NCBI RefSeq assembly: GCF_000005505.3
Contig: NC_016135.3
Location: 13,796,613 to 13,860,612, forward strand
Length of the DNA stretch: 64,000 nt
Direction of reading: 5' to 3'
Source of the DNA: Brachypodium distachyon
Lineage: Eukaryota > Streptophyta > Magnoliopsida > Poales > Poaceae
Shown: piece by piece, positions 10,534 to 20,815 of the stretch
How the letters are laid out: each line of letters starts with the position of its first letter
Position numbering within the stretch: position 1 is the first letter of the stretch
Position numbers and translations under genes: made by a program
Notes under the pieces: generated by a model
Database searches by the model: none
What the model was told of the DNA's origin: nothing
Seen by the model: the letters and a program-made list of their open reading frames with translations, nothing else

Positions 10534-10771
10534 CGAATAGGTTTAACATGTGATGCACCTCATTATGTCACACTTTCATTCTCTCAAGCAATGCTTGGCA
10601 GGTGTGCATTTTCTTTACTCTTCCCTCATTTATCAGATTATGCATTTTTATGCGAATAGGTTTAACATGTGATGCACCTCATTATGTCACACTTTCATTC
10701 TCTCAAGCAATGCTTGGCAGGTGTGCATTTTCTTTACTCTGCCCTCATTTCTCAAATTATGCATTTTTATC
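10534..10771 (+). repeat. 119-bp direct tandem duplication
   Basis: CGAATAGGTTTAACATGTGA starts at 10534 and again at 10653. The two copies differ at only a few positions, which points to a recent duplication within the Helitron. Confidence 0.9.
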
Positions 10772-11379
10772 CTACAGTGATCTATTAATTAGTTTTGGCT
10801 TCAGATCTATTACCAGATTTTATTTTTCTTCTTATCCAGTCCCTTATTTGATTACCTGATTTCTAATTACTCTAAACATGAGTGTGCAACTATAGGAAGA
10901 ATAGATGATGAAAAATCTGGAGGAGAAAGTTCTTTATTTTGAATAGAAAGTGATAAATTCCAAGTCTGCACCCTCCAGGTGATAGTGCCAATGGTATTCC
11001 AAACGCTACAAAGCTTGGGTTAAGAAGAACAAGGGATGTGTGTGTGTGTCCCTGTCAGTACTTGCATTCAGAATTGGAGACTTTTGGTTGAGTTTTTCAT
11101 TTTTTTTTTGTAACTAAGGAGATCATTTTATTTGTTGTGGGGTTTGTTCGTACATGTACATGGATTGCATTATCATGAGCATGTGTTATATATGAAATCA
11201 TTTTTATTTGTAAAGTTGTTGCGAAATATACAATGCCCACACTTGTCAAGAAAACTGATTTAAAATATGTGAACAATGTCACGCTGTGATCCAAACAATA
11301 ATTGTAGGTGCACGCTTACATCGCTCAACAATTACACCTATATTAAGTGTCTCAATGAAAAAAGATAATAAAAAGCAAC

Positions 11380-12165
11380 TTACTTAAAGAGAAGGAGATT
11401 CAGAAGACATGATTTATATTTTAGAACAGAACGTGCGGGCAGGTGCTCGCTTACTAGTGTCCAATAATACAAAATCTGCCGAGGGTTACACAAAAGGCAT
11501 AGATAGAAGAAATGCAAGGATCTGTACACGGAGAATCCAATATCCGGCCTACTACAAGATGTTAATATCCCAAGGCTCGCTGATGCCGGCCGCGGTTGAT
11601 CCGGGCTGCTGGCGCCGCTCCTCTGGTACGGATGGTGGCGGCGGGGCGCTGGCGGAGACGTGCGGGACTCGGCGTCGGACGCCAGGGGCGACGTAGGCGG
11701 CGTGCTGGACGGCGTGTAGTCCGGCGTCGACGGTGCGTAGTATGGAGACGTCCGCGACTCGGCGTCGGACACCAGGAACGACGGAGGCGGCGGCGTACTG
11801 GGCGTGTAGTCCGGTGACGCAGCACGCCTGGGACTGGGAGTCGATGGCGTGTAGTATGGCGATGCAGGGTGCTGATCTGACGGCGTCAGGGGCGTGTAAT
11901 CCGGCGACGCGGCGCGTGAAGGGGTTGCCGGCGTGTAGTCCGGTGACGCGGGGCGCGGAGAAGGGCTCGATGGCGTGTAGTACGGTGACCCAGAGCGGAG
12001 AGAAGGGCTGGACGGCGTGTAATACGGCGACCCAGGGCGCGTAGAAGGGCTGGACGGCGTGTACTCCTCGTAGGACTCCGGGAACGATGAGGGCGTACCC
12101 GGGGTGTAAGAGGGCGGCGAGAGGACGGAGTCGGCGCGGGAGCAGAACCCGGAAGAGAGCGCCAT
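11380..12165 (-). CDS. Gene A: Pol II-CTD-like YTP/SP-repeat protein
   Basis: A frame of 261 codons from ATG 12165. After MALSSGFCSRADSVLSPPSY it consists mainly of repeats of the type YTPSSPS-xRxxSPxYTP, with about ten YTP motifs. The spacing resembles the YSPTSPS heptads of RPB1. It then has two SDAESRTSP blocks and a basic HHPYQRSG segment. The protein should be disordered and a proline-directed kinase target (inference). No catalytic domain is present and I do not recognise a characterised family. The paralogue B (23.6-29.1 kb) shares sequence from promoter to 3' flank. Relative to B, the C-terminus has shifted frame and lost a stop. The frame now runs across the Helitron boundary at 11458, and its last ~25 codons are Helitron 3' end sequence. 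Whether the gene is expressed is unknown. The opposite-strand frames here are by-products of GC-rich repeats. Confidence 0.6.
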   Translation of the reverse strand: MALSSGFCSRADSVLSPPSYTPGTPSSFPESYEEYTPSSPSTRPGSPYYTPSSPSLRSGSPYYTPSSPSPRPASPDYTPATPSRAASPDYTPLTPSDQHPASPYYTPSTPSPRRAASPDYTPSTPPPPSFLVSDAESRTSPYYAPSTPDYTPSSTPPTSPLASDAESRTSPPAPRRHHPYQRSGASSPDQPRPASASLGILTSCSRPDIGFSVYRSLHFFYLCLLCNPRQILYYWTLVSEHLPARSVLKYKSCLLNLLLFK

Positions 12166-12310
12166 GATCGCTGTCCGGATCTCGATCGCTTCGCTCGAGA
12201 AGTCGAGAGGGTGGTGGGATCAAGAACTGGTGCGGCGTGTGGTGTTGCGATCAAGAAGTGGAGAGACGGCCGGAGGAGATGGACTGAGATGCAAAGGGGT
12301 GGATGGGTGG

Positions 12311-12320
12311 GGATTATATG
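12311..12320 (-). promoter_or_regulatory. TATA-like box of gene A
   Basis: On the minus strand CCATATAATCCCC lies about 150 bp upstream of the ATG. Gene B has CCATATTATCCCC at the matching place (29216-29226). The surrounding ~200 bp, including the GAGTTCGTCCCGGA-TCGG word, is shared by both copies. Confidence 0.5.
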
Positions 12321-12380
12321 GGCGACTGGCCGTTTAGCTTCGCCGAGTTCGTCCCGGAGTCGGATTCGAAAATTCCGATC

Positions 12381-12779
12381 GTTTTGGCTGTGGCGAGCTG
12401 CTATAGTGCTGTATCGGCTCAAAGTTCGGCCTGCCTGATCAGCACACACAACGCGCGTTGCTTGCTTTGTCGGAGTGTCAGGACAAAACGAATAAATCAC
12501 CGAAAAGCAACTATTGCTGTAAGACATATTCGCTATTTAGTCCCGTATTGGGTATCGTATCAAATGAATCAGAGCCAGCACTCGACCACGATGAGCACAA
12601 GGCCTGACGAAAAGGGTGGCATCCAACACATGAGCAGTGCATGGTGATGTGCGGAAGCGGAACGCACGCGTAGCACTCCAATATGGGAAATGAATTGAAG
12701 TCTAGAGGTTGTGGAGACAATATATAACTCGGCTTGATTCGAAATCAAACCAAAAGATATGGGAAATCAAATGAAGTTT
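12381..12779. other. Intergenic stretch between gene A promoter and LINE
   Basis: No gene is supported here. ATATGGGAAAT-type words occur at 12680-12690 and 12756-12766, close to the presumed LINE 3' end. A clear poly(A) tail or target duplication could not be identified. Confidence 0.4.
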
Positions 12780-12866
12780 ACAGTAACTCGAGTATGCTCG
12801 GATCATAATCCTGCTGGCAAGGTTAAGGGGGAACCGAAGACCAAGATCAGAGAGAGAACACCTTGC

Positions 12867-15800
12867 TCAGGGGACGGAGGCAAGAGAGACAAGCCATACC
12901 CTCAGGGCCTCCTTGGCCCCGGTGTTGAACCTACAACTCTGAGACTTAATACAGACCAAAAACCTAGCAAACCCACTAGACAGAGAAACATTGGCGTTGT
13001 TGAAAATGCGGTCATTGCGGCCTTTCCAAATTTCCCAGGCAGCCAAACAGAAAATCTCCTTGTGAATCAGGCGAGGCAAAGAGCTCCTGGTCAGAGACAC
13101 TCTGTCCTTAAGGAAAGGATTAGGGCCGAGCGACGCCCAATTAACACCCAGATGATTCCAACACCTTTTGCTAAGAGTACAATCAAAGAAGAGATGGGTG
13201 AAAGTTTCCCTGTCCCCGGTGGTGCAGAGCAGGCAACCAATCAAGCCATCTCTATTACAATTGCGCCGATCCATCATGTCCCTGATATTCAGACGATCCT
13301 GCGAGAGGAGCCACATGAAGCTTTTGATTTTGCTCACACGCTTGTTCTTCCAGATCCAGGTGTCCATGTCAGCGCTGAGTTGGGGGAAGCAGTGTATGTA
13401 AAATTTCTTAGAAGAAAAAGGTCTAGCGCCCCAGCGGGAGACCCAAAGATCATTGTCCGTAGGAACGAGAGTGATGCTGTCCAAGATGGTGTTAATGGAC
13501 TGAAGCTCATGAAAGGCCAAGTCAGACAAAGGGAGGGCAAAGAGCTCGAAGCGATCAGTGGCAAGGCAAAATCTTTGAAGCGTAATGTTTTTGTCAATGG
13601 CAAAGGAGAAGGCTCTGGGGAAGCGAGTGTTGAAGGGACGGCCATCCCAATTGTCTCCCCAGAAAGAGAAGGATACACCATTACCGGGCAAACCTTTGGA
13701 GATCTCCTTAAAGCGAGGAATCAGGCGAGACAAATCTCTCCACCAGAAAGAGCCAACCCCATCATCCTCCGAGGGCACTACATGGCCATAGTAAGACTTC
13801 CAAATAAGTTTAACCCCAGGGGTATCGGCATGGTTGTAGAACTTGTGAAGGAACTTGATCATCTGGGCTTGATTGAAAACAGTTAAGTTGATCACACCCA
13901 GACCTCCCTTGGATTTAGGGAGGCAGACTTTCTCCCAAGCAGCAAGCGCTTTGTACCTGCTAGTGATTTCAGACTTCTTCCAAAGGGCGATTCTCCTGCC
14001 CTTATCAACCGTTTCAATAAAACCATCTTGGACCTTGAACACGCTAAGCGCATACGCCGGAAGAGCAGAGAAGACCGATTTCACCACCTGCAACCGACCC
14101 CCAACGGAGAGAAACGAGACACAAGAGGCCAGGCGTCTGTCAATTCTGTCAATAATGGGCATAAGATCACGGATCTTGGGTCTTGAGGTGCCAATAGGAA
14201 GACTGAGATAGGTGAACGGGAAGGATCCCACCTCACATCCCAAAGTGTCGGCCAGGGTGGCCGCACGTTGCTTCGAAATATTAATCGGCATAAGGCATGA
14301 TTTGGCGAAGTTGACACGAAGACCGGTAGCTTGGTGGAAGGATTCAAGTAGCGCCCTGAGGCAGACCAATTGCATGCTGGAGGCCTACATGACAATCAAA
14401 GTATCATCCGCATATTGCACAATAGGAAAATAAACATCGGCATTCGGAATGGGAAGCCCAATCAGACCGAGATGAAAAGCTCTGTTGATAATGATCTGCA
14501 GCAAATCCGCCGTTAGCACAAATAAGAGAGGGGACAGCGGATCCCCCTGCCGGACGCCACGGAGACAGTTAAATTGCTTGCCCGACACTCCGTTAAGAAG
14601 CACCGACGAGGTCCCAGAAGCCAGGAGGTTGTCAATCTAGTCCATCCAAGTGTCATCGAAGCCCATGCGAGAGAGAATGGAGCCAATGGCGGAATGCTCA
14701 ATCAGATCAAATGCTTTCTCAAAATCGAGCTTAATGACCACAATTTCTCTTCTAGAATGTTTACATTGATGAATATACTCCAGAGTCCAAGCCAAGCAAT
14801 CTTGAATCGACCGACACTTGAGAAAGCCATACTGGTTGGCGTGCACTAGAGAAAGAATGACCCGTTGAAGACGAGAGGCGAGAAGCTTGGTGATCAGCTT
14901 AAGACACGAGTTGAGCAGAGAAATAGGTCGGAAGTCGTTGACCAACACGGGGGCGAGCCCCTTGGGGATTAACGTGATGAAAGAGGAGTTGATGCAGCGC
15001 AAACTAACATTGTCAGAGAATAACTCGTTGCACAGCTCATAGATCTTGGTCTTGATTAGCGGCCAGCAGGTTTTGAAGAACAACCCATTGAAGCCATCTG
15101 GGCCGGGAGCGCAGTCAGGCGGGAGGTGTGCCACGACGGAATCAATTTCCTGGGCGGTGAAAGGGGCCGAGAGGGCACCCAGCCCATCAAAGTGAGGGAT
15201 GAGCGAGGCCAAGTCGGGATGTAGGCTACGTGGCTCGGACTGCCCCAAGCGGTCGCGAAAGGCCAGACAGAGAGCCCGAGCCTTGGCCAGATGAGAGTCC
15301 GCCAGAAGCCCATCCGGGCCTCGGAGAGCGGGAATGGCATTCCTATGATGTGCTTTAGTGGCCCAGACATGGAAAAATTTAGTGCATTCATTGCCAAGTT
15401 TAGCCCATCTAATAGAACACCTCTGCTGCCAAATAATTCTCTTTAGATTTCTGACAGGCCACCTGGCTCTTGAGTAAGATTCTGAAGTTGAACTCCTAGA
15501 GCACCAAACATCTAAGCTCCTCCAAAAAATCCAACTCATTAATGACAAGTTCACAATTGCTGATCAGAACATCAAGGCGGGGTAAACGCTTGCTCCATCT
15601 CTTGAGCCCACGTCTAACAGCTTTCAGACGCCCCACCACCCTACTAGCAACACTGTTAGCCCGGACCGGAAGATTCCATAAGGTGGCGACAACATCGGCG
15701 AAGCCAGGCATGTGAATCCAATAATTCTCAAAGCGAAAAACCGACGGCTTAGGAATAGCAGATCCAATACTAACCACACAAGGCACATGATCAGAAGTAG

Positions 15801-16460
15801 AGCGCACCAGAGATCTGACCGAGGTATTAGGGTGGTTGATGATCCAAGCATTCGAAGTGAAGAACCAATCCACTTGCTCAAGAAGGTGATCCTCCTGCAT
15901 GTTGCTCCAAGTGAAGGCCCTGTCTTGAATGGGTAACTCATTAAGCTCCAGCGAGACAATGGCGTTGTTGAAGTTAAGGATGTCCTGGATGTTGCCCCCC
16001 GGTCTATTCCGGTTCTCCAGCGAACGATAGAAGTTAAAATCGCCCAAAAATAGCCGGTCTTCATCCTCCCCAATGTCCAGGGAGCAAAGCCAGTCAAGAA
16101 ACTCCGTACGTCCCGGTTCAGAACAAGGGCCATTGATGTTGACCACATGAAAGCAGTCAGAAGACAAGTTGAAACACAGCAAGACATGCAGCGCAAAAGG
16201 CAAGGCATCGACGATGGTGCCGGAGAAGAGACCCCCATCCTAGACGGTGAGAAGGCACCAGAATTGGCCACAACACCAGACGCAGGGACAAAAGCAAAGT
16301 GGTCAAGCCGACGGGGGGCGAATTTCTTAACAAAAGGCAGGTTGAAGTCCGCTTTTTTAGTTTCCTGCAGACAAACCACCGCACAATCACCCTCCACAAT
16401 CCTAGCATGCACCGCATCATGCTTGGCAGACGCATTGATACCACGAATGTTCCATCAAAG
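12867..16460 (-). pseudogene. LINE ORF2: AP-type endonuclease, reverse transcriptase, zf-RVT
   Basis: The endonuclease starts near 16460 with the catalytic-loop words VCLQETKK and, after a frameshift around 16240-16200, GDFN and TSDHVPCVVS. The RT follows with PDCAPGPDGFNG, NDFRPISLLN, KLDFEKAFD, RQGDPLSPLLF and the catalytic YADD (FPIVQYADDTLIVM). TAG at 14637-14639 replaces the Trp after TWMD. A second TAG at 14385-14387 follows YADDTLIVM. The remainder (14375-12867) is open and ends in a zinc-binding module with CLLCTTGDRETFTHLFFDC and AAWEIWKGRNDRIF. Catalytic residues are still visible, but the protein is broken into at least four pieces. Confidence 0.88.
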
Positions 16461-16654
16461 GACATTCCACAGCCTAGAGTTAGAAGTTCTACTATTCATT
16501 ACAAACCAGAGGGAGAGAGGGAGCAAGAGACCAAGGCACGGCCCCGATCCAAAATACACAGCACGTCGGCACAAAATACACAAGTTCACCGGCAAGAGAG
16601 AGACTGACGAACACCAAAAGGAACCGCCTGGTGGAGTCGGGCCACCAGCACCCA

Positions 16655-19600
16655 CTAATCTTTAGTAGCGTCAACATGGGAAACTTGGGAAGAATCGGCC
16701 AGCTTGTTCGCCTCGAGCGCCGCAGGGTCGAGGCCGCAGAAGGAAGCACCAGTGGATTGGATCAGCTGGAGCGGGATCGGAGCCGGAATGGGCCACTCCT
16801 CTAAAGTTTGAAGATGTTGCTGGAGCTTAGTGGGGATCAGCTGACTGACCGTTCCGCAGGAGGCCGCCTGAGCCTGAGAATCATCACTGGAGCTGGAACG
16901 CAGCCAGGAAGTGGACGCTCTTCTTTTAGACAAAGAGGCAGTGCCATGATGCATAGCGACAAAGTCCCGTTTGAAACCCTGGTGGAGGTTCCGGAGTCTT
17001 GGGCTATGCCTGACCTCCCCTTCCATGACGGGCCGGGCATTGAGGCGGGCCGGCACAGAGAGTAGGCCTAGGTGGGGAAGCACACTCACGGCCCACAGAT
17101 TGAACAGACTCGGCGCGGGAAGCCATAGCAGCCATCGAACCACCTCTCTTGGCTCTCCTCACATAAACCCTGTCAAGCTACCGGCAGGCCTCATCCTGAT
17201 GGCAGAAGCATCCTGGGACTGGACTGGCTGATTAGTGGAGAGAATGGGATCAATCCTGCAGATAGGAGAGAAGGCAGACTGTTGGGACTGACAAAGATCT
17301 TCCGAATCTGAGATATCTTGATGCTTGTCCTTCTCGATCAGGCTGGCTAGATAACGGATGATCCATTTCTTCTTGGCTGAGGTGGGAGCAATCTCTTGTG
17401 AGGCATTGACTTTATTCTGACTGATGAGGTGCAGGATGTTCTCAGCAACCGGTTCAGCAATGTTGCGGGATGGAGCCATCCCAGCCGCAGGAGGAGCAAC
17501 AGTCGGCTGCGTATCCATGGGGGCAGAGGGTGTGAGACCCGGGATGTGGAACTGTGGCGACGGCCAAAGCACTGAAGAAGAAGGCCGCTCAGAATTCTCC
17601 TGGATCTTCGGAGCTCCCAAAGTCAGAATAGGCGCCGGCTCAGAGTAGACAGCCGTGCCGGGAGGAACCACCCGTCGGCATTGAGAGGAAGCCATTCTCT
17701 TTCCTTTAGGGTCAGCAGGGTCAAATTCAGCGTCTTCGGCCTCCAAGGCCTCCTCATGCTGTTCCAGGAGAGCGAGTTGCGGGTCGCGATCAAAAGAAGA
17801 CTCAAATCCCAAATCATCAGCAAATAACATCAAGTTTGGCATAGGCTCCTGGCGTAGCACGGCCACAGGCTGGAAAGCTGTCTCTTGAGAAGACAGCATA
17901 TCACGGCTTGGGCTCCTCAACGAGATGCCCGGGAGCACCCGCCGACGGGGGGCAGAGCAAGCCGTGCCCAGCCTCAACCTGAAAGTCTCATCGTCGCTGG
18001 AGTCCATGCTATCCAACGCCACAGGAGCGCGATCAAGAATGATACCAAAAGGGCGCTGGGGCGCACGAATATCTCTCGGGGATGGCGGGGGCTCTGGCAT
18101 CTGCACGTCGGGCTCAATCTGCCAACCACCATTCCCGGCCACCTTAGCCGGGGCCGCATCCTGGCCCCACATCTCCCAACCATCATGCTCGGGTGGAGGC
18201 AGGGGACCGTGGCGGTTCCTGGAGCCTACCGGGATCTCTTCTTCAAAGGGCAGCACACCATCAAGATCCCCATCCAGGACCATAGTAGGCATAGTCCAAG
18301 AGCGCCCCCTACCACCATAGTGATAGATGTGCTCCAAAATCGTGCTACGAGGGACCTTTAGATGCTCTTTAACCAAGCAGTGGATCAAGATGTAAGCCTC
18401 TTTCATGTGACGGTTGACCCAGTTCAGCGGAAACCCGAAACGGAGCACCGCCTGGCGGAACAGACGTTCCTCACAGAAGTCAATCGGCCAGCCCAAAAAC
18501 ATGACATAGAAGACCCTCAGCCCTTCAGTGCGCCTAACATTGCGCCCCTCATTCTGACGAATGAAATAAAGCACCCTCTCACCAGCAAGATGAAAGAACC
18601 CCGGTCTCGACACCAGTTGGTCACGAATCAGCACACTCCCAAATCGAACAACCCCAGCACAGAAAGGATGGGTAATGGACAAATCGACGACAAGATTATG
18701 CGGAGGGTTGGTGATGACGTTGAGTACCTTGGTGAGGGTGTTCTGACGAGTCACATGCGGAGCGTTGTCGGGGTCAGGAGGATCCGCAACGGCCAAAACC
18801 AGGTCGTCGTTGTGGTGCCTCGGCGCGTCGCCGGTGTAGATGACCTCCTCGGGGTTTTGGTCCTCCCCGCTGTCGAGCCAGTGGAGCCCCTCCGGCACCC
18901 AGGCCGACGGATCGAACTCGAAGTTGGCCATCCACCGGAGACCAAGAGCGCGCCAAACCGCCAAAGGAGGGGGAGAGCACGGTGGGGGTGGGTTGGCAGA
19001 GAGGAGATGAAGCGCCCAACGAGCGAGCGAAGTAGTACTACTCGTAGAATGGACGGGGGGATGAAGCGAGACGCGTAATGGGACGAGTGGATCGAGGGGT
19101 GGAAAGAGGGCAGGGCATGGAGTCCCGAGACGAGCGAAAAGAGGAGACACTAGGTCGAAGACCCATCCAGCGAAGCGGCCACTAAAAGCGGGCCCAAGCA
19201 GCAAACAAGCAATGCAGGGGTTGGACAGGGGCCAAGCGCCGCAGCGCGCCGAAAGGCCGAGCAGGCCGAGAGCCCGAACCACAAGCCAAGTCCAATCCCG
19301 CGCCATTAATGCAAGGGAAAAGACCGGAAGCCACTGGGCTATGAGCGTTCCTAGGGGCCTCCATAGGCATAATGAGATTGTGGTCAGCAGAGCAATCTGG
19401 CCCCATGCCATCATTGCCAAGTGGAAAATCCTACCGCTTAGGCGGCACACACGCCACCTGCTGCTGCACGAGCCTCTCCCCAGTCGACACGTAAGGCTCA
19501 ACAGTAACGGTAGCAGCAGGCGCACGCACATGGCCGAAGCAGCGCTTTCCCGACGGCGCCGAAGAAGAAGACAGAGGCCGGCTAGCCGGAATCGGACAAA

Positions 19601-20784
19601 AAAATTCACCAACGATTAACTGGTCTGGGGGCGCAGAAGACGGCCTCGCATATCCAAGGCAAGCCTCATAGGCGATGCAGTCCGTGAATTTCAGGCGGGA
19701 AGAGCGGGGACGACGGCCAACCGAAGCACGCTTCTTGAGGATCAAGTGTGTGCCCAGTTAGTCACCAATGGCCATGGCCTGTAACGCATTAGCCGAACAC
19801 CGCTTAGAGCGCTGCACCAGAGTCCAGTCCTCCTCAGATTCTGAGAGCCAAAGAGCGTGCTCACGGCGCCAATTGGGACCTCCCGAGCGCCAGAGGTGGA
19901 AGAAGCAGAGGAAAGTCGAGTTGGAGGACGAGCTAAGCTTGATGATGTCCATGGCCACAGGCTTGCTGCAGACGGAGAAACGAAAGACACGCTCACCCAA
20001 CCTTACATTTTGCAAAAGAGCACCCCGAGCACCTAGAACCGCCTCCAGTGCCGACGGCACAGTGTGGCACTCCAGGCGAAAATCCGCGCACCTGAAGGAC
20101 ACCACCAGCAGGAACGCCGCCTCCGCAGATAGAGGATGGACAGGTTGATGATGGCGTAGGAAGATTGAGCGAGCAAATCTTCTCCCAGACTCAAAAATCA
20201 AGTCTGAGAAGGACGGATGGGCCACCGCTCCGAGCAAACCCGCAGGGGGGCCCGACAGAGAGTGAAGCAACAAGGACTCTGGGTGGCACTGCAAGAAGGA
20301 CGCCATATCCAAAGCCGTGGGGTGCCCGGCGACCCGCCGAGCAACATCCTGAAGGCAGATAGCCTAAAAAGCCTCTGCATCCGAGTAACCGGCAACGCAG
20401 AGGTCATTGAAATTCTCCTCATAGGTGCCCACCAAATCGGAGACAAAGGATCGACGAAAAAGAGGCCTGAGGAAGTCGAAGGCAGTTTGGAGATCGGAGG
20501 CTGCATTCTCCCAGAACGCGGGCATTGGAGGCCGACACCACGTCGAGAGCGGTTCCATCGGCATTGGAGGCCGACACCACGCCGAGAGCGGTTCCATCGG
20601 CATTGGAGGCCGACACAACGCTGAGAGCAGCCCTAGAGGAATCACCGAGCGCGGCATTGATGGTCGGAATGTCGCCCGGACAGATTGAGGCCGGTGGCGA
20701 GTGGGGGGCGGAGGCGGAGTGGGGCGTCGCCAAGATCGCCCCGGGAGTCGCCTCCCGCTCACGAGAGCCGACCGTTAGAGCCAT
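16655..20784 (-). pseudogene. LINE ORF1 (nucleic-acid-binding/DUF4283-DUF7597-like), frameshifted
   Basis: ATG at 20784 (MALTVGSRERE). A 39-bp repeat follows, translated as three 13-residue units of the VVSASNADGTALG type. Segments 20312-19758, 19745-19431, 19612-17159 and 17143-16655 continue the same protein in different frames. The 20312-19758 part resembles the N-terminal module of grass LINE ORF1 proteins. The long 19612-17159 frame is coding in its middle and 3' part: MANFEFDPSAWVPEGLHWL, FYVMFLGWPIDF and an acidic linker. From memory this fits the grass DUF7597/LINE ORF1 family. Its first ~225 codons look like an out-of-frame read of the preceding part. At least three frame breaks are present. 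Confidence 0.65.
20522..20638 (-). repeat. 39-bp tandem repeat, three copies, in LINE ORF1 N-terminus
   Basis: GCATTGGAGGCCGACACCAC starts at 20522 and 20561, and a close variant at 20600. 39 bp equals 13 codons, so copy number can vary without a frameshift. Confidence 0.9.
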
Positions 20785-20815
20785 CCGTGTGAAATTTAAC
20801 CGCTTGATGAGTTAA

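Larger units (their letters stand above)
7971..11457 (+). mobile_element. Non-autonomous Helitron with captured kinase exons
   Basis: The 5' end TCTCTACTACTTATAAAGGC at 7971 is the typical plant Helitron start. The 3' end is a GC-rich hairpin (GCGGGCA-GG-TGCTCGC, 11436-11450) followed by TTACTAG at 11451-11457 and a flanking T, as expected for insertion at AT. Copy B of the duplicated segment supplies an empty site: its CATCAATT...TGTAGCATAATAC runs on without this 3.5 kb. No Rep/helicase gene is present. The body carries NEK kinase exons (9305-10141), a GC-rich first-exon-like region (8110-8700), tandem duplications and a Stowaway insertion. The hairpin lies closer to CTAG than usual and the base before 7971 is T rather than A, so termini may be off by a base or two. 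Confidence 0.78.
7725..12380 (-). repeat. Duplicated segment, copy A (interrupted by Helitron and MITE)
   Basis: 7725-7970 matches 23295-23480 and 11458-12380 matches 23490-24093 plus 28883-29310, in the same orientation. The match covers the 3' flank, the coding region and the promoter of genes A and B. Two insertions interrupt copy A only: a 40-bp Stowaway-like hairpin (7829-7868) and the Helitron (7971-11457). Outside the insertions the unit is about 1.2 kb. Identity was judged by eye. Confidence 0.75.
12780..20815 (-). mobile_element. Long LINE (non-LTR retrotransposon), near full length but mutated
   Basis: On the minus strand ORF1 (20784 to 16655) is followed by ORF2 (about 16460 to 12867), with endonuclease, reverse transcriptase and C-terminal zf-RVT in the usual plant LINE order. 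The length (~8 kb) and the presence of both ORFs indicate little 5' truncation. Several stops and frameshifts make it inactive. Boundaries are approximate because neither a poly(A) tract nor target-site duplications were found. Confidence 0.8.

Noticed and set aside
11552..12527. Several long overlapping frames on both strands at gene A (and likewise at 23530-24201)
   Set aside because: GC-rich heptad-like repeats leave all frames open. Only the frame starting MALSSGF / MLGLSSGF is shared in register between the two copies.
12759..13886. 375-codon plus-strand open frame
   Set aside because: It lies antisense to the intact 3' part of LINE ORF2, whose zf-RVT and RT-tail motifs explain the region. 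The plus-strand protein is low-information and matches nothing known.
19100..19612. N-terminal ~170 codons of the 817-codon LINE ORF1 frame
   Set aside because: This part reads as Leu/Arg/Cys-rich nonsense, and the neighbouring 19745-19431 frame overlaps it. It is treated as out-of-frame sequence after a frameshift, not as a signal peptide or membrane domain.
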